Assembly (NCBI GenBank): GCA_943704525.1
Contig: CALSCQ010002226.1
Coordinates: 1 to 41,197, forward strand
Direction of reading: 5' to 3'
DNA length: 41,197 nt
Origin: Pigoraptor vietnamica
Taxonomy: Eukaryota; Opisthokonta; Filasterea
Made by a program: the position numbers and the translations under genes. The notes beneath the pieces were generated by a model. The model was not told the DNA's origin, searched no databases, and worked only from the letters and a program-made list of their open reading frames with translations. Shown piece after piece: positions 20,030 through 30,987 of the stretch (positions within the stretch are counted from its first letter, which is position 1; every line of letters begins with the position of its first letter).

Positions 20030-23000
20030 TTACCACACGACGCACTTGGACGTGGGGTTCATCTTCGTGTTGGGCGCGCACTTGAACGTGTCGGAGAAGA
20101 ACGGAGACTGCGAAAGCGGCCCGTTCACGCGGAATCGCGACGGCGAGTGCGGGTCCACCTTGGTCTGGATCGAGAGGAAAAACAAGTCCGTTGAGACACA
20201 CATTCGAGCACACACAACATGCACATAACTCAATGCGGTGCTTCGTTCACGAAAACTTCATCGCGACGAGACGCTCACACGCCTCGACGCATGGGAAGAA
20301 ATCGCATCGGTGCTCACCTGGCGAGTGACGGCCGCGTCCGTTTCGACCTCGCACCAGCTGAACGCGTACGAGACAAAGAACACCTGGTCGTTCGTGAGGC
20401 CGTCCACGATGACGGGGTCCTCGCCGTGGTCGTGCGTGAAGCCGCGGTAGGCGTTGAAGGCGAGGTGGAGGCCGCCAATGTCCGCCACATTCTGATGAAT
20501 AGGAGGAAAAACAGCCGTTAAGAGATCGACAATTCAGCCAGCGACATGCCTCGAGCATACAGAAAAGCAATTGTCGTCGTGGAGGCGTCAGACGCACGTC
20601 AGATTAAATGCTTCAAGACTCACCTCGCCAAGAGTGAGGTTGCCATTGACGAACACGCCGGGCAGCGGCGAGAACGTGCTGTAGAGGTCAGACACACAGC
20701 GCGTGCGCTCGGCAAACCGATCGAAAATGTTGTCCGGCCACCACTTGCGGAGCTTGCCAGTGCCATCGTACTGCGCGCCCTGGTCGTCAAAGCCGTGCGT
20801 CTGTCGAGTTGGAAACAAAAGAGAGTGAGTATGGCACAAATGGCATTCGCACATGGACAAGGGTACGAATAGCACCACACAGACACACAGAAACGTCTTA
20901 CTACAGCGTCAACTACGAAAAGAGGCACGACAGCCCACCAGTTCGTGGCCCATCGCAGCGCCAATGCCGCCAAAGTTGATCGCGGCCGGGTACGTGAGGT
21001 TGAAGAACCACGGGCTCTGGAGAATGCCGGCGGGGAAAGCAATCACATTCTTCGTGGGGTCGTAGTAGGCATTGACCGTCGGCGGAGTCTGCGGTCGCAC
21101 AAAGGAGATCGTGTCAGCGACCAGGGTCGTCACAGTGACAGCACGCGTGTTGTTGCAACAAAGTCGACGCCCGTTTGTTTTTGCGAAAGGGGCCGAGAAT
21201 CTCACCATGTCCCACTGGCCGGCGTCGACGGGCTTGCCGAGCTGCGCAAAGTTCTGCGCGGCGGCGAACGTCTGGGTCGCAATCACGTTGCTCACGTAGC
21301 TGTCGGCGACGACCTCCACGGACGAGTAGTCCACCCACTTGTCCGGATAGCCGACCTACGTAACCATCAGTCAGCGCCCTGGTCAGCCACATGTTGACAA
21401 ACGAATGGTAACGCAACGCACAAGGCAGCGCACCTTCTTCGTTACCATCCCAAGCTTCTCCTTGGCCAGCTGGCGCGTCGTGTCGTCCATCCAATCCACG
21501 CCTGCGAAGCGAAGTGAATTAGCTCGTCATTTCTTCCGTTAGCTGAGCTTTGCACACGAAACCACTCCTTGCGCAGTCTACTCCTCTCAACACATCATAG
21601 GCGCGCACACTCACTCTTGAGGTTGTCGGCAAACGCGTCCTCGATGCGCTTGATCATGTCGAGAGCAAGGTCCTTCGCCGCGGGAGAAAACGCCTGCGCC
21701 ACGTAGTAGCGACCGAGCAGGAACCCGAGGTTCTTGTCCGTCGCTGCAATGCAGCGCTTCTGGAGGGGCTCAATGTCCTTCTGGCCCGTCAGCGTCTTGC
21801 CGAAAAAGTCAAAGTTGGCGTTCACAAAGGCGTCCGAGAGGCTCGGCGCAAGCAGCGAGAGCGTCTGGAAGCGCAGGTAGTTCGAGAGGACGCTCGGCTC
21901 GAGCGACGTCGCCGCGGAAAGGTTGCCGAAGAACGCGGGCGTGACCACGTTGATCTCGGCGCTGGGCGAGTCTGCGGTAGGAAGCGAAGACTGTTTAGCC
22001 AGAGGGACACATCTCTTTTCACGCACACAGTGGACAGCCGTCATTGAAATACGGACTGCTGGCCTTACTTACATGGCAATGCACGCATACGCACGCAAAG
22101 CGACAATTCGTCGCCGTACTCACCAAATTTGATGCCGGCGGCAGCAAAGTAGGCATCCCAGAGCGACGCGTCAATCGCGGGCGTCGACGCAACAAACGCG
22201 TCGTGCGTCGTCTTGTGATACGTGGCGTAAGGGTCGCGCAGCGAGGCAGGGTCCAGCGAGAAGGCCGCAAGCTGCTTCTCCACCGCGAGCACGTCCTTCG
22301 CGGCCGCCGCAGCCTCGTCCGCCGTGCTGCCGGACAGAGAGAACATGGCCGTCGCGTATTCGACAAACTTGCTCACGATTGCGTCGTTGCCGTAGTCCGC
22401 GGGCGTGTCGAGCGTGAGGCCGCCCTGAGCCACGTGGAGGATGTTGACGCCGGGGTTCATGGGATCGGCAGAGACGGACGACGAGAAGAGGGACGACCCG
22501 CCGAGAGCGTGGATCTTTCCCACAGCCGCGAAGAGATCATGCGCACTCGAGACCTTAATGGCGCCGAGGATTGCCTGGACGTCCTCGATGCCGCGCTGGT
22601 TGCGCTGGTCCATGTTCTTGCACGTCGAGTAGAAGGGCCCGATAATCGGCCACCTGCGACAAAGACGGCATCACTGTCAGTGCACGTCGCTACGGGACCG
22701 CGTCGCAAAGCGCGCGGGGTCAATACCCACTCTCCGCTGGGATCCTCCAGGATGGAACGGAGAATCTCCTTGTTCTTCTCGTCCACTGCGTTTGTTGCGA
22801 GAGAATAGCGGCTCGATGCACCGGGGAGAGGGAATGTATGGCGCCACGTGCCGCACGCATACTCATAGAAGTCTGCGGGAGCGAAACTTCAGTAAGTCCT
22901 CACACTGCATCTTCACACAACGCTGCAACACACAACTCGCATGGCCGTTTGAACACAACATAAGGGCCAGCACTGCATCTTCACACAACGCTGCAACACA

Positions 23001-23175
23001 ACTCGGATGGCCGTTCGATCACAACATCGTGCTCACCTTCGCAGGGGTCGACGGAGAAGTTCATGACGGCCTTGATCTCCTTCGCCAGGTCGGAAAAATC
23101 GCGCGGAAGTGCGCGGGCATCGACCATGCCGACCGCGAAGAGGGCCAACAGGGCAATGGCAATAGTCTTGGCCAT
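20030..23175 (-). CDS. Secreted M13 family zinc metallopeptidase (neprilysin/PepO-like)
   Basis: Zinc endopeptidase of oligopeptides. Ten exons: 23037-23175, 22731-22872, 22124-22653, 21615-21971, 21434-21501, 21206-21355, 20939-21088, 20624-20800, 20318-20491, 20030-20164 (673 residues, in phase throughout). Residues 1-20 are a signal peptide ([20 protein letters not shown]). No further membrane anchor is seen, unlike the type II animal enzymes, so it should be secreted or lumenal. [14 protein letters not shown] opens the peptidase N-terminal domain. HELTHGFDD (H510, E511, H514) is the HExxH zinc site and E571-NVAD the third ligand motif. The end [12 protein letters not shown]...CVVW is typical. 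Introns cut both zinc motifs: HEL|TH and GE|NVAD. The 3' end converges on leuA with 211 bases between them. Confidence 0.96.
22903..23027. repeat. Two-unit direct repeat (68-base period) in M13 intron 1
   Basis: A unit beginning CACTGCATCTTCACACAACG at 22903 recurs at 22971 with a few substitutions and a small deletion. Both lie inside the intron at 22873-23036. Confidence 0.85.
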
Positions 23176-23796
23176 TGTTGTGAGGTCGAGATGCAGTGTG
23201 AATGTGTTTGCGTGCGTTGGTTCAGACCTAGGATAATGCTCCGCTGTGCGGGAGCAGTGATTGACTGGCGCTTTTCACCCGAAATCCGCTCTTCCCTTTA
23301 TCTGCTCCGTACTCCACGTGGCGTCCACGAGGAATGTGTGCGTGTGTGTCGTAAGCAAGGGAGTAAGAGAGAGAGAGTGTGTGTGTGTGCGTGTGTGCGT
23401 GTGTGCGTAAGAGTGTCCCGTGCTCGGTTGTGCAAGCTGGCTATTCCTCCGCACCTTTTTATTTCGGCACTCTTCTTCCATAGATTATTCATACTGAGTG
23501 ACATTTATTTCAAAGTACTGATCATCACTTTCGTGATTACACAACGCCCAATGGGAACAACAGCACTCTTTCCATCTGCGCGTGCGCTAAGGCCAGCCCA
23601 CACACTTGCACGTGCGCCCCTTCTCTTTGCTTTACTGTCCTAGTGCGCACTACTATTGCGTCAGTATCGTGCGTTTAATTGCCTTTGGGTTCGATGTACG
23701 TCCGCAGCAGAACGATGCACACTGCAACTCCGCTCGAATCGTAACCACATGTCAAGTAAAAATCTTTTTTACATTAATTATTCCCGCACCCCCTCA
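23176..23796. other. Spacer between M13 peptidase and carrier genes
   Basis: Upstream region of the M13 gene and downstream region of the carrier gene, both on the minus strand. Holds a GA/GT-rich microsatellite at about 23340-23410 and an A+T-richer stretch after 23455. No coding frame stands out. Confidence 0.5.
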
Positions 23797-25118
23797 TCAT
23801 ACTCGCTTGGGCTCGTCCCACACCTCCATCGCCTTGACTTGTTCGTAGATTTGGAAGAACATGCTACACACGCAGAACCACCAGAACGACCGGTGCATGG
23901 CGCCCGCAAAGAACGCCCGAGATCCACTCTCCGAGTAGAGCTGTCGCGCCACCGTCCGCATGTTCAAACGCGGCATCGCCGACACGTCGCCACCCGCGGC
24001 CTTCTTCGCCGTCATTATCCTTGTCTTGATGACGTCGAAAGGGGTCGTCATCAGGCCCGCGAGCGCGCCGGCAATCCCCCCGCACACGAACGAGTGCTCC
24101 TGCGCCAGCTCCTGAGGAGTAATGTGCGGCAGATGGATGTGGCCATGATGCACGCCGTCGTGTGACTGCGCGACCGTTGCCACGGGTGTCGGATTCGACT
24201 GCTGCGCGGCGATGATCTTAAGCTGCTCGTACGTCACGAAGAGAATCACCATGAAGGGGAGATCGCGCACGGCCGACGACACGAAGCCGGTGTAGAAGCC
24301 GCCGATGCCCTCGTTTCGTAGAATGCTCCGTACGGCGTCCCCTGCCCCCCTATACATGTCTGTTTGTAGGCGCTGCGAGACCAAAGCACAAGCGCAATAA
24401 TGGGAGCGATTAGAACCTTTACATCGACACACAGACCAGCACACGTGACGCATGGCACACACAATTATGTGCAGGAACGCACACACCCGCACACACACAC
24501 ATACCTGAGTGATGACTTCGCGGGGCACTTTGACAAATGACGAGGCGAGATCGCCAATCATAGCAGAGACGGCGCTCGTTGCGACAGCGGGCAACTGCGT
24601 TTCGCGCTGGAAGATGCCCTTCGAAAACTGGTAGGCGGCGAATCGCAAACCGCCCTATACCGTGGCGCACACGTGGAGAAGAAGTCAGTTCTTAAGCCCA
24701 CGCCTAGATTTCAGAGCAAAAGCAGTACACCAAGAGAGATGTAACGTGCCAGAACTCGACATCGAACATACAACACAGCGTATTGATAGCGCACCTGTGG
24801 AATTGCACCGAGGACAGACACCGTGAACCCGCGAGAGAAGATCCTCGCGACCTCGCGGTAGAGCTGCGCGCTCGAGAGGCCCGTCAGCATGGCCGGCCGG
24901 CCGCCCGCCTTGGCCTGGATGCGCGTCTTGAGGGTATCGAGGGGATGCATCACCGCAAACGACGTCGAGAGAGCGATCCCGCCCGCCGTAAAGTGCCGCG
25001 CAAACTGACGGGCATCAAAGGGCGTGTGTTGGTAGGGGCGATGCGTGGACACGGTCGAGAATGCCGGCGAGTATCCCGGTGCGGCCGAGGGTGCCGCAAA
25101 TTGCGGCGCGCCCGTCAT
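23797..25118 (-). CDS. Mitochondrial carrier (SLC25) protein, S-adenosylmethionine carrier-like
   Basis: Inner-membrane transporter of the mitochondrial carrier family. Three exons: 24795-25118, 24505-24654, 23797-24372 (349 residues, in phase). The three family signatures are present: HPLDTLKTRIQ in repeat 1, VPREVITQ|RLQ in repeat 2 and TPFDVIKTRIM in repeat 3. The second, which lacks the usual acidic-basic pattern and reads VKVPREVITQR, is close to the form in S-adenosylmethionine carriers (yeast Pet8, human SLC25A26), so I favour that substrate. An insertion of about 30 residues rich in His and Gln (SHDGVHHGHIHLPH) lies before repeat 3, probably in a loop. A start at 25166 is possible, but 25118 (MTGAPQ) is preferred. 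Starts divergently from the leuB-leuC-leuD gene. Confidence 0.86.
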
Positions 25119-25995
25119 GGTGGACGGTCGCGGGCGCCAGGCGGGCGCCGCACAAAACACAGGCAAATCTTTTCGAAAAATGCGGGAGACAGAAGGTCGC
25201 GGGACCCAAAATTGCGTATGTGGGTTGGTGTGATGTGGCGACTACCGCCACAAATCGGATCTGAGGGTCCCACAAACGTCGGGGCGCTAAACCTTCCTCC
25301 TAGAAGAGGATTAAAAAAAAATGAAAAGAAGGGAGAGAGAGAGAGGCGCTCGGCGGTCGATGGCGCGGCGACCTCGCGGATGCGCTTGTTGTTGCGGGGA
25401 CGACGGCCGCTGACATCACAGCTGTAGCAAACGGACTCATTGCGCCCCACCGCAACAGCGAAATTGGGCCAATCGGATTCAAATCTAACCGTGACACCAC
25501 AAATACGTCATTAAATTGTATTGGGTAACTATTGAAATGACGTCTAATGTTCGATGACATCACCTTTCCGATTAGTATGAAACAATCAATACATTATTCC
25601 ACTTCCATACCATTTGTATGGACTCACTTCAACTTTGTGAATTATTTCCACACATGACAAAGTCGTGTGTCCGTCCAATAAAATCAGAGCGCGCGATTCA
25701 ACAGACCAATGGCCTGCGCAATAATGCGAAATCCTTTTAGTAGGTGAAATTCTACTACAAAATCACACTCCACCAAACCCAGGCACACAACACAGCTGGA
25801 CAGGCCTCCGCAAGCAAAGCGCATCGAAAACGGGTACACATCCACTCGTTACGTTTCTTCATGCACACTCCCTCGCACGCAATCCACTTACTTGGGAAGA
25901 CTTTCGTGCCTGACGGACTGTCTGTGCACATTTATCTCTGCTTTCGTCTAGCTTACGTCATCCATCGGCACGGGACATACTGTGCAGACTAGAAG
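25119..25995. promoter_or_regulatory. Divergent region between carrier and leuB-leuC-leuD
   Basis: No coding sequence seen in 877 bases. Carries TGACATCA at 25411-25418 and 25555-25562, a related TGACGTC at 25538-25544, a head-to-head CCAAT pair ATTGGGCCAAT at 25463-25473, and further CCAAT words near 25675 and 25706. The same TGACATCA lies in the leuA promoter region. The words are seen in the sequence; the regulatory role is inferred from known bZIP and NF-Y sites. Confidence 0.5.
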
Positions 25996-28900
25996 ATGGT
26001 CAAGGCGCACATTGTCGTCCTGGAGGGCGACGGCATCGGCCCGGAGGTCACCCGCGAGGCTGTCGGGGTTCTCAAGGCCATTGCGGAGTTGGGCGGACAC
26101 GAGTTCCGCTTCACGAATCTGCTGATCGGAGGCGCGTCCATCGATGCCACTGGTGCGTGTGTGCCTCTTGTCTCACTTTTTGCTTCGGTCTGACAGTGGC
26201 CAACGCATTGATTGATGCCCATCCTGTTCCACTTACAGGCCTTCCGCTCACGGGTGAAGCCATCCAAGTGTGCAAGTCCGCGGATGCCATCCTGCTCGGC
26301 GCGGTCGGCGGCCCAAAGTGGAGCACGTCGCCGGTGCGGCCCGAGGAAGGCCTGCTTCTGCTTCGCAAGGAGCTCGGTCTCTTCTGCAATATTCGTCCCG
26401 TCTTCCTTCTCTCGGAGGAGATCGCGGCGCAGTCGTCGCCAATCAAGGCGGACCGCTTGAAGGGTGTCGACCTCGTGTTCGTCCGCGAACTCACGGGCGG
26501 CATCTACTTTGGCGCGCGGAAGGAGGCGAGTGACGCGAGCCCGTCGGCGTCGGACGAGTGCGTGTACACGCGCGCCGAGATTGAGCGCGTCGTGCGGTTT
26601 GCTGCGCGTCTCGCGTCTTCGCGGCGTGGGAAGCTCGCGCAGGTGGACAAGGCCAACGTGCTTGCGACGTCTCGCCTGTGGCGCAAGGTGACGCAGGGCA
26701 TCGTGGACGCCGAATTTCCGAACGTCAAGCTCGAGCACGCGCTCGTCGACTCGATGTCCATGCACCTCATCCAGCGTCCGGCCGACTTTGACGTCATCGT
26801 GACGGAGAACATGTTTGGCGACATTCTCACCGACGAGGCCTCGGTGCTCGCAGGCTCGCTCGGCCTGTTGCCCAGCGCGTCCCTCGGGGAAAGCGGGCCG
26901 GGACTCTACGAGCCCATCCACGGTTCGGCGCCCGACATTGCCGGCCGCTTCATTGCCAACCCATGCGGAGCGATCCTCAGTGCTGCCATGCTCTTGCGCC
27001 ACTCGCTCAAGCTCGGGTCCGAGGCGGCGCTCATCGAGGAGGCCGTGCGGAGGGCGCTTGCGGACGGCTTCCGCACGCGTGACGTCGGAGGCTCAAAGTC
27101 GACTGTCGAGGTTGGCATTGCCGTTGCCGAACGGGTGCGCGCGGCGTTCAAGGCCGGGTTCACGAAGCAGCCCACGTACAAGCGGCGGCCGATGAACCTG
27201 AGCGAGAAAATTCTGTGTCACAACGCAATTGGGCTCGAGCGTCCGGAGGTGCGACCCGGAGAGATGATCTGCGTCCGCGTCGCGCGCACGCTGGCCAGCG
27301 AGCTCACGTGGAAGGGCATGGAGAAGACGTACGACGAGATGGGGCGCCCTGCCATCTTCAACAGCGACCGCTTCTGGCTGGCGATCGACCACACCGTGGA
27401 CCCTTCCATCAACGACCAAGCCAAGCCGCGCGAGCTCATCGCCGCGTCGGAGCGCTTTGCCAAGGAGGCCGGTATTGCCGACTTCCACGGGCCCAACCAG
27501 ACCATCCTTCACACAGAATTTTACCGCGAGCGCGCCGAGCCGGGAACGGTAGTCGTCGGCGCCGACTCGCACTCGTGCAGCGCCGGTGGTCTCGGGTGCT
27601 GGGCTGTGGGCCTCGGCGCTGCCGACGTTGTGATGCCGCTTGTGACGGGCGAGACGTGGCTGCAGGTGCCCGAGACGACTCGCATCGTGTACACTGGCAA
27701 GCTGCCGTTCGGAATTGGCGGGAAGGACGTGATCCTGCACACGATGGGCCGCCTCAAGCGCAACACGGTGGCGTTTGAGCGCGCCGTCGAGTACTGCGGC
27801 AACATCGAGAGCCTCTCTTGCGACGCGCGCTTTGCCATCTCGAACATGACGACCGAGTTTGGCGGCATCGTCGGAATCTTCCCCGCCGACGAGATCACCG
27901 CCGCCTACATTGCGCGCCGGCCGGCCAAGTATCGCAGCGAGTCGCTCTACTTCCGCGCGGACCCCGACGCAGAGTACGTCGAGACGCACGAGATTAAGCT
28001 CGACGAGGTCGACTCGCTCGTCGCTCTCTTCCCGTCGCCGGACAACGTCGTCACGGTGGACAGTGTCGCTGGCAAGGAGCTGGACGGGTGCTTCATCGGC
28101 GCCTGCACGACGGGTGAAGAGGACTTGATTCTCGGCGCGCTCGTCCTCGAGGTCGCGCTGGCTGAGGGCATCGTTCCTGCTAAGCGCGGCAAGCGGAAGG
28201 TCACGCCAGGGAGCGTTCCCATCGTGGCCAAGCTGCGCAAGCTGGGTCTCATCGACGTGTACCAGCGCGCCGGCTTCGAGATTGGCGCGCCGGGTTGTTC
28301 GTATTGCCTCGGGATCGCCGCCGACAAGGCCGGGGAGGGCGAAGTGTGGCTCTCGTCGCAGAACCGGAATTTCCGAAACCGCATGGGCAAGGGCTCCATC
28401 GCGAACCTCGCGTCCGCGGCGACCGTCGCCGCGAGCAGTCTGGATATGCGAATTGCGAACCCGCGCCGCTTCTTGGACAAGATCGACCGCGCGCGGTACG
28501 AGGCGATGCTCGCCGAATGGAAGTCGACGCCGCATGCGCCCATCACCATCATCGAGCCGCAGCCGAAGCTGTATTCGCCAGAGACCGACTCGATTCTCGG
28601 CGGGAAGGCGAACGGCAGCGGCTGCGGAGTGGCGTGCACCTGCAGCGGATCGTGCGAGGGCGGCGCGTGCAAGAAGGGCGCGTGCCCGGCCTGCAAGGTG
28701 CCGGAGTCGCGCCTTCCCCCCGTCGTTCGTGGACGGGCGCAGGTGTTTGAAGACAACATCGACACGGACGCCATCATCCCGGCCGAATTCATGCCCGGTC
28801 GCGATGACGCGGACCTCGGCACGCACGCCTTCCAGTACGTGCGCCCCGATTTCGTCCCACGCGTGAAGCAGGGCTTCGACATTGTCGTTGCGGGCGCTGG

Positions 28901-29510
28901 ATTTGGGTCGGGATCGTCTCGGGAGGAGGCCGTGCGCGCTCTGAACGGATGCGGCGTCAAGGCGGTCATTGCCCGCTCGTTCGCGTTCATCTATGCGCGC
29001 AACCAGGTGTGTGTTCTTGCTTTTCTCGTTCGTTCTTAGCATCGTCTTGTCGACGGTGGCTTTACCGTGGCTTGAATTCCCATCTCGCAGCCGAACATGG
29101 GCCTTCTGGGCATCGTTATGCGGAGCAACCGCTTCTACGAGCTCGCTGTGGACGGCGCGGAGATAACGATCGATGTCAAGAAACACACGGTGAGCCACGT
29201 CCACATCACGACGTGCTTGATTTGAATTATATAATATATATCCCCCGAATGCTCGTGCTCATAACTCCGTTGTGTGCGAAATGCACAGGTGTCCGTCGCC
29301 GGCGAGTCCTTCCCGTTCGACCTCTCGCGCGTGGAGGAGCGCCTGCTTGCTGGTGGCGGCGTGATCGAGCTCTACCGCCGTCACAAGAACGACATTTTCC
29401 GGCGCGTGACAGTGCCGGATGGCGAGGGTCGCGAGAGCGAGACGGGCGCGGCTGGGTGCGGTACGGAGAGCAAGTCGTGCGGCGATTCGTCCGGCGTCCT
29501 CAACTGGTGA
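25996..29510 (+). CDS. Trifunctional leucine enzyme: 3-isopropylmalate dehydrogenase fused to isopropylmalate isomerase large and small domains
   Basis: One 1081-residue protein from four exons: 25996-26152, 26239-29006, 29091-29189, 29289-29510. Residues 1-370 are LeuB: GDGIGPEV at the start, [36 protein letters not shown]. Residues 371 to about 846 are LeuC of the aconitase superfamily: [23 protein letters not shown], and [4Fe-4S] ligands Cys675 (GACTTG), Cys739 and Cys742 (PGCSYCLG). A linker with seven cysteines (848-871) leads to LeuD (about 876-1060): [49 protein letters not shown]. LeuB and LeuC are joined within one uninterrupted 2768-base exon with no stop or splice signal between them. 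Fungal Leu1 joins LeuC and LeuD; adding LeuB makes isomerisation and oxidative decarboxylation one polypeptide. The N terminus starts directly with the LeuB fold, so it is probably cytosolic. Confidence 0.96.
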
Positions 29511-29900
29511 TGCGATTTTGGAGGGGAGGATTTGTACAGCATACGTCGAAAGGGCCCGGTGTGTTGAAAGCGCGCGAGTGTTAACGGCGGCGTGCGTGGT
29601 CGCAGCGAGGGTTGAAAGCGCGTGCGTGTGGTTTTTGTTTGTGTGCGCATAAAAGAAAAAGAAGAAGCTAAAAAAGCGAGGAGCATGTTTGTGCGCCGTA
29701 GTGAGAGCCCGTTCAACCAGGCCGCAAATCGCTGACAAAATCTATCACGTCTTTAGAATACATCCCTTGGGACATCATTCCATTTTAAGCCGTCGCAGAC
29801 AGACGACGCAGAATCCACGCAAACGCACAACGCGCGACGCGCACGCTCACTACGCAGACAATCGCCGCACTCAATCGTATGTATGTACACGGTTCGTTGC
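29511..29900. other. Convergent 3' spacer
   Basis: Between the 3' ends of the leucine fusion gene and the minus-strand membrane-protein gene. Contains purine-rich AAAAGAAAAAGAAGAAGC near 29652, with CATAAAA just before it as a possible polyadenylation signal. No gene seen. Confidence 0.5.
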
Positions 29901-30987
29901 TCAATCGGGCCCGAGGAGGGTGGGACCTCTGGGCTTGACGCGGTCGCCAGCGTACGCAGCACGCGGTTCGACGGCGCCGCACCCGCACACGCCGCAGTAA
30001 TTCGCCCCCGGCACGTTCTTCGAGCCGCACTCGGCGCAAATGGCGAGGGAATCCACGGGTCGATCAATGTCGTTGAGGATGCGAATCGCACGGCGCATCT
30101 TTAGGTAGTGGTACCCCGCGGCGACCGACATGAAAAACTGAACCATGTACGCGATGACCAGCAGCGTCCATCCCGCCGGCTGATCCACGGCGAGCGACTC
30201 GATGTGCAACGAGAGGCTCTCGGCTGCAAAGGAGAGGAAAACGGGTCAAAAAACCGAGGTCGATCGTCGAGGTCGCGAAAACAACGCGCAGCAACTTACA
30301 CGTCGACTTCATCTTCACGTCGACGGAAACACGGTGAGCGTTCATCGAACCGGTCATGCCGAAGCCCGCAGAGTCGAGGCGCACTTCCAGGGGCATCTTC
30401 TTCGTCTCCATATCGACGTGCATGGTGTCGTTGCTTTCGTGGAGATCGAGGACGATTTTGAACGGATTCGTGTCGGGCCGCAGCTTGACCTGCATGGCAA
30501 TTTCCTCCATGTTGAGGCTGACGTTGTAGGTCTGCTCCTTTGCCTTCATGATCGGAGTGATTTCGATCCTCGACGAGTTGAGTTTGTAGAGGTCGACGAC
30601 GAGGTGGTCCGTGCTGATGGGCAGGTCCACGCCTATAGAGTCACAGCGCAAACGGTCAGATCTCGAGATAAGACATGCCGTCTTTTTTGCGATGGTAGCC
30701 ATCAGACAACACACGGTAGCGACCTAGCGACCCATGTCTCTCCTTTTTGTGCGCACGAGCGGCATCGATAAAAAATAAAATGCGTCGAAGGCGCGAGTAA
30801 ACTCACCGCCGGCCACAGCAGAGTCTTCCAGCTTCACGTCGATCGTCTGAATTTTCGTGCGGTCAATCACGCCCACGATCACGTTCGTCAAAAACCCCGG
30901 GTCCGTGTCGTCAGCGCGCACAAGCGCACAGTGTGCGAGGAAGGCGACCGCCGCCAGGGCCGCAAGGGCCCGAGTGGTCGCACGCAT
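29901..30987 (-). CDS. Predicted type I membrane protein with cytosolic zinc-ribbon tail (unrecognised family)
   Basis: Three exons: 30807-30987, 30300-30632, 29901-30223 (278 residues, in phase). The chosen start (MRATTR at 30987) gives a signal peptide ending near LVRADD; an upstream in-frame ATG at 31074 would bury it. Residues about 25-185 form a lumenal or extracellular region dominated by predicted beta strands (VDLPISTDHLVVDLYKL, PFKIVLDLHES). One transmembrane helix follows (WTLLVIAYMVQFFMSVAAGY), then a basic stop-transfer KMRRAIR. The tail carries a CAEC-x9-CGVC zinc ribbon. The positive charges after the helix place the ribbon in the cytosol. I do not recognise the lumenal domain. 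The build suggests an ER or Golgi protein that displays a zinc ribbon, but that is inference. Confidence 0.78.

Noticed and set aside
22441-22808. Plus-strand frames opposite the M13 peptidase
   Set aside because: Shadows of the coding strand; the ten-exon M13 model accounts for the region.
27150-27230. LeuB-LeuC fusion as two separate adjacent genes
   Set aside because: The frame is continuous with normal codon use, and there is no stop, poly-A signal or splice site at the junction.
27093-29204. A 703-codon open frame on the minus strand opposite the leucine fusion gene
   Set aside because: It is the antisense shadow of strongly biased G+C-rich codons in LeuB-LeuC-LeuD. No domain is visible and it ends with the sense exon.
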